A stretch of 64,000 nucleotides of DNA from the NCBI GenBank assembly GCA_028280415.1, contig JANQLV010000051.1, positions 62,001 to 126,000 on the forward strand. The letters are read 5' to 3'. Every line of letters begins with the position of its first letter. Within the stretch, counting starts at the first letter, position 1. The position numbers were made by a program, and so were the translations under genes. The DNA is from Saprospiraceae bacterium. Its GTDB lineage: Bacteria > Bacteroidota > Bacteroidia > Chitinophagales > Saprospiraceae. Positions 13,396-22,890 of this stretch are shown piece by piece. The notes beneath the pieces are model-generated. The model did no database searches. It was not told where the DNA came from and saw only the letters and a list, made by a program, of their open reading frames with translations.

Positions 13396-15609
13396 TCAGT
13401 TTGAATTTTCGATGAAATTCAGCAGATCGGGATAGGCTGCAGAGTAAATTTTAGAGTCATCTCTATTGACACGTACCCCTCCAACATAAGGGACGACAAA
13501 AGCATCCGTCACTCCCTGGCGAATTAAATCCTTGCGCAATTCATCAGCAGAAGAGAAAGTTTGATAAAGGCCAATCGTATAACGGTAATACTCGCTGGCA
13601 CCATCCGACTCAACGACTGCATCAGGATAAGCCTTAAGGATATTTCCATTGTACATTTGCTTGATCGCTGCAATTTGCACTTTATAAGATAGTCCCTGAA
13701 TGGCTGTTCGGTAATAAGGCCATTGCTCCGCTTTTAGACGTTCATTAATAACCGGATAATTCGATTTAATACGAATGGGCAAGCCCGTAATATTGAGAAT
13801 ATCAACATCAATACGCCGATTCAGGTTGGAAGCCTGAAGATTATACCCGCTTTCTGACTGTACTTTTGCAATCGGATAATTGGCTCCACAGCCTTTGACA
13901 ATAATATTTTTGGGATTGACTCCATTTTCAATCAAATATTCCGCTGCCTCTTCTGCTTTTTTTATGGAAAAATACATATCAAAATTGATCGGACTGCCGC
14001 CCTCGGAGTTACTGGTCAAAACGAGTTTCAGTTGGGGGTATTTGATGAGTAATCTGGCGACCTTATTTAATTCATCCTTGTTTTTATAACTGAGTACCCG
14101 TCCATCTTTATTATAAAATAGCGGTTGAAACTCATATTCGGTAATCACTTCTTCGGGAAACTCGGGAGCGGAGATAGTAGAAATCGTTCCTTTACCGCTA
14201 TTCGGCGTTTCCATTGCGATCGAAATAGTGTTTTGATTTTGAACTTTATATGCTCTTACTTCGGAAAAGACCAAAGGAACTGACTTTGCCAATTGGGAGC
14301 GGTTTTGGTTTTTAAAATAAGCTACATAAATATCCCTTTGCCCTTTTCCATCCAGCCTGTTCGATGAATAGTAGCCTTTATAGCCATCCCGGGATAGTTT
14401 AAAATAAGCATCATCTCCCGCAGAATTGATAGGATAGCCAAGGTTTTCAGGTTCAGACCAGCGTTCTTCAATATCATCAAATACGGCTTTGAAAATATCT
14501 TGTCCCCCCATACTTTTAAGATTGTTGGAGCTAAAAAACAAGGTTCTGCCATCTTCACTTAAGAAAGGGCTCACTTCATCATAAGCAGAATTAACAACCG
14601 GTCCAAGATTTCGTGCGGGCGTCCAGTTGCCATTCGAAAAAATAGAAATGTACAAATCCCTTCCACCAAAACCACCGCTTCGATTACTGGAAAAGAGTAA
14701 AATAGTATCGTTAAAAAACTGTGGATCACCATCCCCGTTTTCAACAATCATGGGACTGACAAAGCGAGCGGGTATTTTTTTAGCCTGGCCTTTATTTGCC
14801 TGAAAGGTATCTACCAGGATTTCACCTGCAAAAAGCCCGGGGCTCCTAAAATAATAAAGAATTGATCCTCCTTCGTCAAAACCCAAAGCAATATCATTTT
14901 CATAACTATTAAGGGCGGGATTCATGGGAGTGGTGGCTGTCCACTCACCATTAATGACCTGAGTCGAAAACATATCTGTTCGGAAAGCACCATAAACATT
15001 ATCTTTTTCGCCATTGCTTTTTCTTGCTCCTCCTTCATTCCCTCTTCTGGAAGAAGTGAAATATATCTTATCGTCAAAATTAGGACTAAGTATCGGAGCA
15101 AAATCATCTCCTTTAGAATTAACATTTTCTCCAAGATTCTCCACAATTGCCAATTGAGATTTGGCTACAATTTTAAAACCCTCTGCACAACGTCGGATTT
15201 CATCTTTAATCCAGGCTCTGTTTTCGTGGTTACTTTTGATGTTTCTTAAATAGTATTTATAAAATTTGACGGCTTCTTTAAAATTGAGTTCTGCATGATA
15301 AGTCCTTCCCAGATAGAAATAGACATTGGGATCAGGATTTTTATCATTCGCTATGATAAAGTGAAGATATTTCTTGGCCTGTTCGGATTTGTTAGTAAAA
15401 TAACTACAAGCACCTATTTTTAGCCGGATATCCATATCATTGGGCCGACTATGCTGAACACTGCGGTATTTTTCGAGCGCAATACTGAATTTCTTGTTTT
15501 TAAAAAATTCATCTGCTTCCGCTTTCAGCTTCTTAATAGATTGAGCCTGAACAGTAAAGACAGGAAAAAAGACCAGACACATCACATAGATGCAATATCT
15601 AAGAAACAT
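13396..15609 (-). CDS. porE: PorE-like TPR/PD40/OmpA outer-membrane protein
   Basis: 737 residues with signal peptide ending near VQAQ. In order: TPR repeats (about 25-150), PD40/WD40-like beta-propeller blades (about 165-430; repeats such as DPQFFNDTILLFSSNR and EDGRTLFFSSNN), an OmpA-like peptidoglycan-binding domain (about 490-605; NRRIDVDI end) and a C-terminal SPOR-like region (about 640-735). This architecture is that of type IX secretion protein PorE, which ties the machinery to peptidoglycan, except that PorE carries a carboxypeptidase-regulatory-like domain that is not obvious here. Other OmpA/PD40 proteins of Bacteroidota, including those paired with PorP-like partners, are the alternative; no PorP neighbour is present. 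Confidence 0.72.
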   Translation of the reverse strand: MFLRYCIYVMCLVFFPVFTVQAQSIKKLKAEADEFFKNKKFSIALEKYRSVQHSRPNDMDIRLKIGACSYFTNKSEQAKKYLHFIIANDKNPDPNVYFYLGRTYHAELNFKEAVKFYKYYLRNIKSNHENRAWIKDEIRRCAEGFKIVAKSQLAIVENLGENVNSKGDDFAPILSPNFDDKIYFTSSRRGNEGGARKSNGEKDNVYGAFRTDMFSTQVINGEWTATTPMNPALNSYENDIALGFDEGGSILYYFRSPGLFAGEILVDTFQANKGQAKKIPARFVSPMIVENGDGDPQFFNDTILLFSSNRSGGFGGRDLYISIFSNGNWTPARNLGPVVNSAYDEVSPFLSEDGRTLFFSSNNLKSMGGQDIFKAVFDDIEERWSEPENLGYPINSAGDDAYFKLSRDGYKGYYSSNRLDGKGQRDIYVAYFKNQNRSQLAKSVPLVFSEVRAYKVQNQNTISIAMETPNSGKGTISTISAPEFPEEVITEYEFQPLFYNKDGRVLSYKNKDELNKVARLLIKYPQLKLVLTSNSEGGSPINFDMYFSIKKAEEAAEYLIENGVNPKNIIVKGCGANYPIAKVQSESGYNLQASNLNRRIDVDILNITGLPIRIKSNYPVINERLKAEQWPYYRTAIQGLSYKVQIAAIKQMYNGNILKAYPDAVVESDGASEYYRYTIGLYQTFSSADELRKDLIRQGVTDAFVVPYVGGVRVNRDDSKIYSAAYPDLLNFIENSN

Positions 15610-15744
15610 AACATAAATTTTTTAGGCATAAGGCTTCAGCAATGAAGTATTTTCCAAATATCCAGTGCTTCATACCTGATACCACTTCAAGTCTGAATTC
15701 AATTAAAATTATTGAACCTTTACTATATTATTAACAGATGTTTC

Positions 15745-17100
15745 TCAAATAGTTTGTTTGGGATCAAATGCTTCAAGATAATCGCCTACTTTGCGCAAAA
15801 ACGACCCTCCGAGGATTCCATCAACTACCCGATGATCATAAGAAAGCGACAAGAACATCATCTGTCTGACCGCGATCAGGTCACCGTATGCTGTTTCTAC
15901 TACTGCCGGCTTTTTACGGATTGCTCCAACCGCCATAATCGCCACCTGAGGTTGATTAATGATCGGTGTCCCCATAACATTACCGAAAGTCCCCACATTT
16001 GTTAACGTAAAAGTGCCGTCTTGAATTTCCTCCGGCTTTAATTTATTATTACGCGCCCTGGTTGCGAGATCATTAACGGATTTAGTCAGACCAAGCAGAT
16101 TCAATTGATCTGCCCCTTTAATAACGGGAACAATTAAATTTCCTGATGGAAGCGCTGTTGCCATCCCAATATTTATGTCTTTTTTAACAATAATATTGGT
16201 GCCATCAACAGAAACATTGACCATTGGAAAATCTCTCAAAGCTTTGGCTACTGCTTCAACAAAGATTGGAGTAAAAGTAATTTTCTCTCCATATTTTTGC
16301 TGAAACTGCTGCTTGATACTATTACGCCAATTCACAATGTTAGTTACATCAACTTCGACAAAAGAAGTAACGTGAGGAGAAGTGTGTTTGGACATCACCA
16401 TATGATCGGCAATCAATTTCCGCATACGATCCATCTCCACAATCTCTACATTCCCGTTAACACTGGCGGCAGCAGAAGCAGCAGGCTTGGTTGCCGGAGC
16501 TGTAGCTACTTTATTAAGCGCTGGTGCAGTACTGACAGGGCTACCAGCAGGAATACTTCGATTAGACAGATAAGCCAAAATATCTTTTTTAGTAAGCCGG
16601 CCATTTTTTCCTGTTCCAGGGATTGCATCCAGTTCCCGGCTACTGATATTTTCTTCTTTAGCAATGTTTCTAACGAGCGGAGAATAAAAGCGATCTCCAC
16701 CACCTGTAGCTGGAATATTTGCAGTTGTCATTACAGCTGTAGCCAGTTGTTCGTGGCTGGGAACAGCTTTAACTTCAGTTGTTTCTTTTACATGAGCTCC
16801 GTTTTGTACCGGTGCTTTTTCTTCCGCTGCGGGGGCAGCAGGAGCAGTAATTGCCTCTCCTTCCGTTGCGATGATGGCAATGGCTTTACCGATTTCCACG
16901 ACATCATTTTCCTGGTAAAGAATTTGCGCAATCGTTCCACTGACCGGAGAGGGAACCTCGCTATCTACTTTATCCGTAGCTATTTCGAGGATTGTTTCAT
17001 CAACTTCTACAGTATCTCCTACATTTTTTACCCATTTAAGGATAGTTGCTTCAATAATACTTTCACCCATTTTGGGCATAATTAACTCTACTTGTGCCAT
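15745..17100 (-). CDS. 2-oxoacid dehydrogenase E2 (dihydrolipoyl acyltransferase)
   Basis: 451 residues. A single lipoyl domain (1-80) has Lys44 in TDKVD; an Ala/Pro-rich linker follows; a peripheral subunit-binding domain (about 138-178, SPLVRNIAKEENIS...GTGKNGRLTKKDIL); a second Ala-rich linker; and the catalytic domain ending in DHRVVDG with the active-site His423. E2 transfers the acyl group to CoA at the core of the complex. The sequence favours branched-chain or 2-oxoglutarate type over pyruvate type, which I cannot separate. No E1 or E3 gene is adjacent. Confidence 0.9.
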   Translation of the reverse strand: MAQVELIMPKMGESIIEATILKWVKNVGDTVEVDETILEIATDKVDSEVPSPVSGTIAQILYQENDVVEIGKAIAIIATEGEAITAPAAPAAEEKAPVQNGAHVKETTEVKAVPSHEQLATAVMTTANIPATGGGDRFYSPLVRNIAKEENISSRELDAIPGTGKNGRLTKKDILAYLSNRSIPAGSPVSTAPALNKVATAPATKPAASAAASVNGNVEIVEMDRMRKLIADHMVMSKHTSPHVTSFVEVDVTNIVNWRNSIKQQFQQKYGEKITFTPIFVEAVAKALRDFPMVNVSVDGTNIIVKKDINIGMATALPSGNLIVPVIKGADQLNLLGLTKSVNDLATRARNNKLKPEEIQDGTFTLTNVGTFGNVMGTPIINQPQVAIMAVGAIRKKPAVVETAYGDLIAVRQMMFLSLSYDHRVVDGILGGSFLRKVGDYLEAFDPKQTI

Positions 17101-17242
17101 CTAGTTTTCGATTATATGGTTTATGGTATAGGACTATTTAAACTAATTCTTTCTACTTTATTTTACAGCCGCAAAATTAAGGGTTTTCTAAGAACTTATC
17201 GTAAAAAAATTAGGTCTTGACCAAATATTGTTTTAAAAAAAA

Positions 17243-18493
17243 TCAGCGAATTGTTCCATTCAGAAGAAACTTCCTCATCATATTGAGTGCAAAGATGGAA
17301 GTGTATTCTATATTTTTAATACGGTCTTTCCATAATTGAAGTTTATGTGTTTCGGTTTTATTTTTATCTCCGATAGCCAGCCAGACCGTACCTACCGGCT
17401 TTTCGGGAGTTCCTCCATCCGGCCCTGCAATACCGGAAATAGCCACTGCAATATCCGAATTCATGGTATTTAAGGCACCTTTAACCATTTCAATGACTGT
17501 TGCTTCGCTGACTGCACCGTGCTTTTGGAGTGTATCAGCACTAACATTCAGCATCTTTTGCTTCAGTTCATTGGAATAAGTAATTGCGGCCCCATTGAAG
17601 TAGGCTGAAGAGCCCGGTACACTGGTGATTTTATGTGCCAGGAATCCACCGGTACAGCTTTCTGCTGTAGATACCGTTTTTCCTTTTTCTTTAAAAATGC
17701 GGCCTATCACTTCCTCTATGGTTTCGGTTTCATAACCAAAGATCAGCTCCGGAATATACTCTTTTAGCAATTCCACTTTTTCATCCAGAACGGCTTCAAG
17801 GTCCTGTCCATTTTCTCCGACGGCAGTCAATCGCAGCCTTACTTTTCCAAGATTCGGCAAATAAGCCAGTTTGATATTGCCGGGAAGACTGGCTTCAAAA
17901 TTTTCAATCCGCGATGCAATCCTGGATTCGCCTTCTCCGATAGTAAGTACCGTTCGATGTGCTATAGGCTTTGAAATAAACCTTTCATTAAGCCGGGGAA
18001 AGACTTCGTCCCGCATTATACTTTTCATCTCATAAGGCACGCCCGGCATAGAGATCAACACTTTTCCATCTTCATCAAACCACATCCCCGGAGCAGAACC
18101 CATTTTATTTTCAAGTAACACCGCATTGTTCGGCATAAAGCATTGCTCGCGATGTGCATTAGTCGGCTGTTTATTCAATTTTTTGAAAAATCTGAGTATC
18201 CACTCATAAGTTGGCGGATGAAATGTCATTCCCACATTATAATACTCTGCAATTGCCTTTTTAGTAATATCATCTTTCGTTGGACCAAGTCCTCCAGTCA
18301 TCAGGATCAAATCAGCATGCTCAAACGCTTTGTGCAAAGTCTCGATAATATCCGTTTTGGTATCGCTGATTGAAATCACTTCCCGAACTTTAATACCTCT
18401 CAAATTCATCTCCTGCCCCATCCAGGCAGAATTGGTATCGATAATCTGACCGATTAATATTTCATCACCAATGGTAATCAGTATCGCTTCCAT
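17243..18493 (-). CDS. cinA: CinA-like nicotinamide-nucleotide amidase
   Basis: 416 residues, full length. The N-terminal MoCF-like domain begins at MEAILITIGDEILIGQIIDTNS and includes MTGGLGPTKDD. The C-terminal amidase domain has STAESCTGGFLAHKITS and ISGIAGPDGGTPEKPVGTV. The C-terminal domain deamidates nicotinamide mononucleotide in pyridine nucleotide salvage; the N-terminal domain of related proteins has ADP-ribose pyrophosphatase activity. It lies 99 nt downstream of birA on the same strand. Confidence 0.95.
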   Translation of the reverse strand: MEAILITIGDEILIGQIIDTNSAWMGQEMNLRGIKVREVISISDTKTDIIETLHKAFEHADLILMTGGLGPTKDDITKKAIAEYYNVGMTFHPPTYEWILRFFKKLNKQPTNAHREQCFMPNNAVLLENKMGSAPGMWFDEDGKVLISMPGVPYEMKSIMRDEVFPRLNERFISKPIAHRTVLTIGEGESRIASRIENFEASLPGNIKLAYLPNLGKVRLRLTAVGENGQDLEAVLDEKVELLKEYIPELIFGYETETIEEVIGRIFKEKGKTVSTAESCTGGFLAHKITSVPGSSAYFNGAAITYSNELKQKMLNVSADTLQKHGAVSEATVIEMVKGALNTMNSDIAVAISGIAGPDGGTPEKPVGTVWLAIGDKNKTETHKLQLWKDRIKNIEYTSIFALNMMRKFLLNGTIR

Positions 18494-18592
18494 TTACATT
18501 TAGCGTGATTAAGGTTATAAAGTTTTAATTTGCTGCTTTGGCATGGACATCATCTCGCTATAAAACAAGGGATCAAGTTATTAGTTGTCGTT

Positions 18593-19354
18593 TTATAGAA
18601 TAAAACGTACTTCCCGGACATCAAAAGACTCCGTTCCTTTTTGATGATCAATCATCAACCTGCCAGTTTCAGAGATACCAACAATCCTTCCAGAAAAAGT
18701 TGCTCCTCCGGGATATTCAAAAAGTGCTTCTTCCTGAAAACGATAAAGATTTTCGAGGTATTCCTGCTGTATTAAAGTATAATTATTTGCTCTGACCTGC
18801 AAATATCTCGTTTCGATTCGTTCGCATACATTTTCAAGTACTTGATCCAGGTCAAATGTTTGCCCCGTTTCAAGCCTCAGTGAAGTCGGATTAGGTAAGC
18901 TTTCGGGAAAATTCTGCTGATTAACATTAAGACCTATTCCAACAATAGCGGTCTGAATATGTGCCCCTGAGAGGCTATTCTGAATTAGTATCCCACATAT
19001 TTTTTTGTCATTCACATAGATATCATTGGGCCATTTGACCTTCGAATTGGGGCAAATTTGCTTTATGTAGTCAAAAACGCCCAAAGCGATGGCCTGATTG
19101 AGGATAAATTGCTCCTTGGCTATTAAAAATCGCGGATAGAAAATAATACTAAATGTCAGGTTTTTCCCGGGCTCAGTCAGCCAGGTTCTGCCAATTTGTC
19201 CTTTTCCCTGCTCCTGAGCCCAGGCAGAAATGACAGTTCCCTCGCTTGGTTTATTTTTTGATAAAAGAGAAGTAGCGTAGTTATTGGTTGAATCTAACTT
19301 ATTTATACGTAATAAAACTTTTCCGACAAAAAGGGTGTTAGTGAAAGTACTCAA
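18593..19354 (-). CDS. birA: biotin--[acetyl-CoA-carboxylase] ligase, no HTH domain
   Basis: 253 residues. The catalytic core is intact: STNNYATSLL, the biotinyl-5'-AMP loop region GQGKGQIGRTWLTEPGKN, KWPNDIYVNDKKICGILIQ and GIGLNVNQ. There is no N-terminal winged helix, so it is a monofunctional ligase and not the biotin operon repressor found in enterobacteria. It attaches biotin to carboxylase carrier proteins. It diverges from rsfS. Confidence 0.94.
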   Translation of the reverse strand: MSTFTNTLFVGKVLLRINKLDSTNNYATSLLSKNKPSEGTVISAWAQEQGKGQIGRTWLTEPGKNLTFSIIFYPRFLIAKEQFILNQAIALGVFDYIKQICPNSKVKWPNDIYVNDKKICGILIQNSLSGAHIQTAIVGIGLNVNQQNFPESLPNPTSLRLETGQTFDLDQVLENVCERIETRYLQVRANNYTLIQQEYLENLYRFQEEALFEYPGGATFSGRIVGISETGRLMIDHQKGTESFDVREVRFIL

Positions 19355-19501
19355 AAGCTTTTAAATTTATTAGCTTTACGTAATCATATCGGTTAAAGAA
19401 AAGATTTACAGTCCGCTATCTGCATTTCTGATCTGTATAAATTAAATGATAAAGCCAAGTTTTCTCAAATTAATTCGCAACAAAAATATTAAAAAGTACA
19501 T

Positions 19502-19888
19502 TTGAATTCACAAAATCAAGCTCAACCGAGAAAATTCTCATCAGAAGAACTGAATGCATTGATCATTGATAGTATCCAGGACATAAAAGGGAGAAATCTT
19601 TTAAAACTTGACTTACGTCATCTCGATGATGCTCCTGCCGACTTCTTTATTATCTGTGAAGGAGAATCCAATACTCAGGTCAGTGCCATATCCGAAAATA
19701 TTTACAAAAGACTGAAGGATGAAGCCGGAGAGTTGCCTTTACACTACGAAGGACAACAACATTCCAAATGGATTTGTATGGATTATTTCGACACGGTTAT
19801 TCATGTCTTCTATCCTGAAACAAGGCAATACTACGAGTTGGAGGACTTATGGAGTGATGCAATCTTTACAGAGTACCAAAACTTGTAG
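19502..19888 (+). CDS. rsfS: ribosome silencing factor RsfS
   Basis: 128 residues starting at a TTG; no in-frame ATG precedes the conserved sequence. The family core is present: SIQDIKGRNLLKLDLR, DAPADFFIICEGESNTQVSAI and the C-terminal WICMDYFDTVIHVFYPETRQYYELEDLW. RsfS binds uL14 on the large subunit and blocks joining of the small subunit in starvation. It precedes ftsH by 107 nt, a common order in Bacteroidota. Confidence 0.93.
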   Translation: MNSQNQAQPRKFSSEELNALIIDSIQDIKGRNLLKLDLRHLDDAPADFFIICEGESNTQVSAISENIYKRLKDEAGELPLHYEGQQHSKWICMDYFDTVIHVFYPETRQYYELEDLWSDAIFTEYQNL

Positions 19889-19995
19889 TTTTTCATAAAA
19901 AACCAATATTTCGGCAATTCATTGTAAAACGTTTAGGATTTTCGTGCGTTTATAATATCGTATCGTATGTAGTAGACAATTTTTAATTAAAATAA

Positions 19996-22008
19996 ATGGA
20001 AAATAAAAATAATAAACCAAGCAGTCCCAACAACAATAAATTCAGCTCCTACTGGATTTATGGTTTACTTGCTGTTTTCCTTTTGGCGCTCAACTTTTAC
20101 GGATTGGCGGGAAGTGCAAATGAGGCTTTGCCTTATGGTGATTTTGTCAAAATGGTAGAAGAGGGAGACATCAGGAAGTTGGAACTTATCAATAAAGTAG
20201 ATGTCCATGTTTATCTAAAAGAAGACCGGATAGACAAGTATAAACATTTGAACCCAGCCATTAGCAAATTTGGCCCACGCCCTAATTTTACTTTTGAGAC
20301 TTCCAATCCGGAAGGTTTATGGGATAAGGTGAATAATATTCAAATTGATGCCGGTATTAAAGATACTGATCGCGTTTACGTAGAAGCCAAAACTCGTCAA
20401 AACTGGCTGGCGCCGATTTTGAGCTGGGTTTTACCCATTGCGATCATCGTAGCCATCTGGATATTCATCATGCGTCGGGTAAGCGGTGGTGCTGGTGGTC
20501 CCGGCGCACAGATTTTCAACATTGGAAAATCAAAGGCTACTCTTTTCGACAATAATACTAAAGTAAACGTCACTTTCAAGGATGTAGCTGGACTGGACGA
20601 AGCAAAAGAGGAAGTAATGGAAGTGGTTGATTTTCTGAAACATCCGAAGAAATATACGGCTCTTGGTGGAAAAATCCCGAAAGGAGTACTTCTTGTAGGC
20701 CCTCCCGGTACTGGTAAAACTTTACTGGCAAAAGCCGTTGCAGGAGAAGCCGGAGTCCCTTTCTTTTCTATCTCCGGTTCCGATTTCGTGGAGATGTTCG
20801 TTGGTGTGGGTGCATCCAGAGTAAGGGATTTGTTTAAACAAGCTCGTGAGAAAGCACCTTGTATCGTATTTATTGATGAAATCGACGCTATTGGGCGTGC
20901 CCGGGGACGTGGCTCTTTTCAGGGAGGCAATGATGAACGGGAAAATACGCTCAATCAGTTACTGGTGGAAATGGATGGATTTAGCACAGATAAAGGAGTT
21001 ATCTTAATGGCTGCGACCAATCGCCCGGATGTTTTGGATAATGCTTTATTGCGTCCAGGACGTTTTGATCGCCAGATTGGTATTGATCGCCCGGATTTAA
21101 AAGGAAGAGAAGCGATTTTCAAGGTTCACTTGAAAAATATTAAAAACAGCGAAGAAGTACAGCCGGCAGCGCTTGCCGAAATGACTCCGGGTTTTGCCGG
21201 AGCAGAAATTGCCAATATCTGTAATGAAGCTGCTTTGATTGCAGCCCGAAGGAACAAGAAAGAAATCACCATGGATGATTTTAATTATGCCTTGGACCGG
21301 GTAATCGGCGGTTTGGAAAAGAAAAACAAGATTATTGCACCGAATGAGAAGAAGATCATTGCATTTCACGAAGCGGGTCATGCAATTTGTGGATGGTTCC
21401 TGGAGCATGCTTCTCCACTCGTAAAAGTAACAATAGTTCCGAGGGGAATTGGTACCTTAGGTTATGCCCAGTATTTACCTAAAGAAGAATACATTACCCG
21501 AACTGAGGCTTTACTGGATCGGATGTGTATGACTTTTGGGGGACGTGCCGCAGAGAAGATTGTTTTTGATAAAATATCTACCGGTGCACAATCCGATTTG
21601 GATCAGGCTACCAAAATGGCTTACAGCATGGTCGCAGTATTCGGGATGAATGAAAAAGTGGGGAATGTATCCTTTTACGGAATGCAGCAGGATCAATTCA
21701 ATAAACCATATTCGGATGATACCGCTACATTGATTGACGATGAGGTTAGAAATCTCGTAGAATCCCAATACGCGAGGGCTCAAAAGTTATTAAAAGAAAA
21801 AAGGAACGAGCTGGATATCCTGGCTAATGCACTATTGGAAAATGAAGTGCTCTTAAAGTCGGATGTGGAAAGATTAATCGGCCCCAGACCAAGCGATATC
21901 AAAGCTAAAGAAGAGCAGGCTGCTGCTGAAAAAGAGGCTCGAGAATTAGGTATGTCTTCTTCGGACGAGAACAAAGATGCCAAAGAAGAAGAATTAGGAG
22001 AAGAGTAA
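19996..22008 (+). CDS. ftsH: ATP-dependent zinc metalloprotease FtsH
   Basis: 670 residues. Two membrane segments (about 17-35 and 138-157) flank a periplasmic domain. The AAA module has Walker A GPPGTGKT at 235-242, Walker [16 protein letters not shown] and the second region of homology ATNRPDVLD...RPGRFDR. The protease has HEAGH at 458-462 and the third zinc ligand region DLDQAT. It degrades misfolded membrane proteins and regulators. The acidic C-terminus ([14 protein letters not shown]...) is typical. A strong bidirectional terminator follows. Confidence 0.97.
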   Translation: MENKNNKPSSPNNNKFSSYWIYGLLAVFLLALNFYGLAGSANEALPYGDFVKMVEEGDIRKLELINKVDVHVYLKEDRIDKYKHLNPAISKFGPRPNFTFETSNPEGLWDKVNNIQIDAGIKDTDRVYVEAKTRQNWLAPILSWVLPIAIIVAIWIFIMRRVSGGAGGPGAQIFNIGKSKATLFDNNTKVNVTFKDVAGLDEAKEEVMEVVDFLKHPKKYTALGGKIPKGVLLVGPPGTGKTLLAKAVAGEAGVPFFSISGSDFVEMFVGVGASRVRDLFKQAREKAPCIVFIDEIDAIGRARGRGSFQGGNDERENTLNQLLVEMDGFSTDKGVILMAATNRPDVLDNALLRPGRFDRQIGIDRPDLKGREAIFKVHLKNIKNSEEVQPAALAEMTPGFAGAEIANICNEAALIAARRNKKEITMDDFNYALDRVIGGLEKKNKIIAPNEKKIIAFHEAGHAICGWFLEHASPLVKVTIVPRGIGTLGYAQYLPKEEYITRTEALLDRMCMTFGGRAAEKIVFDKISTGAQSDLDQATKMAYSMVAVFGMNEKVGNVSFYGMQQDQFNKPYSDDTATLIDDEVRNLVESQYARAQKLLKEKRNELDILANALLENEVLLKSDVERLIGPRPSDIKAKEEQAAAEKEARELGMSSSDENKDAKEEELGEE

Positions 22009-22028
22009 AATAAAAAGAGCCAGGCAAT

Positions 22029-22064
22029 AAAAAAGCTCGAATCTTACTGGATTCGAGCTTTTTT
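22029..22064. terminator. bidirectional intrinsic terminator between ftsH and the response regulator
   Basis: A 15-bp perfect stem with A6 on one side and T6 on the other and a 6-nt loop. It serves ftsH on the plus strand and the converging two-component operon on the minus strand. Confidence 0.9.
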
Positions 22065-22069
22065 ATTTT

Positions 22070-22798
22070 CTAGACTTCTTCACCGCTTCTGACCAGCAGC
22101 TGAAATCCATTTCCGTGAATATTGACGATTTCGATATTGGTATCCTTTTTAAGGTATTTACGCAATTTAGTAACGAATACATCCATACTGCGCGCTGTGA
22201 AGTAATTGTCTTCACCCCAAATTTTAGTTAAAGCTTCCGACCGGGGCAGAATGTCATTGATATGAATACAAAACATTCTAAGCAGTTGTGCTTCTTTTGG
22301 AGAAAGCTTTGATTTTTCCGGCTCAGCAGCTTCAGAATCGACATAGGTCAGAATTCGCAAAGGAAAATTAAAATGATATTTACCAATATTAAATTCTTTA
22401 ATCTCTTCTCTGGGATCTGCTTTGGCCTGACTGCGTTTAAGGATAGCCTGAATTCTGTAAAGCAGTTCTTCGGAATTAAAAGGTTTGGTAATATAATCAT
22501 CCGCGCCTATCTTAAATCCTTGTAAAACATCTTCTTTCATCGTCTTGGCAGTCAGAAAAATGATTGGCATTTCCGAATTGCGTTCCCGAACTTCTTTAGC
22601 CAGCGTAAAACCGTCTTTTTTAGGCATCATCACATCAAAAATACAAAGATCGAATTCTCCTTTTCGGAAACTCTCCATCCCTGCAACTCCATCGGTAGCT
22701 AAAGTAACGTCAAAGTCATGCATTTCAAGATATGAACGTAATACATCGCCAAAATTTTGATCATCTTCAACTAAAAGGATTCTGTTGTTAGCTGTCAT
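22070..22798 (-). CDS. OmpR/PhoB-family response regulator (RprY-like)
   Basis: 242 residues. Receiver domain 1-120 with acidic pocket ED at 11-12, phosphoacceptor Asp55 in FDVMMP, the conserved Thr of LTAKT and Lys of ITKPF; the winged-helix DNA-binding domain fills about 140-240 (RSMDVFVTKLRKYLK). The partner kinase gene lies 92 nt upstream on the same strand. RprXY in Bacteroides is the closest named pair known to me; the targets here cannot be read. Confidence 0.9.
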   Translation of the reverse strand: MTANNRILLVEDDQNFGDVLRSYLEMHDFDVTLATDGVAGMESFRKGEFDLCIFDVMMPKKDGFTLAKEVRERNSEMPIIFLTAKTMKEDVLQGFKIGADDYITKPFNSEELLYRIQAILKRSQAKADPREEIKEFNIGKYHFNFPLRILTYVDSEAAEPEKSKLSPKEAQLLRMFCIHINDILPRSEALTKIWGEDNYFTARSMDVFVTKLRKYLKKDTNIEIVNIHGNGFQLLVRSGEEV

Positions 22799-22890
22799 CT
22801 TATTGCATTTTCTAAAAGAAATAGGTTCTCAAAAGTGTTAATTATCGAACGGAGTTATTGATTAAATAAACAATAAGCGGTATCCGTCGT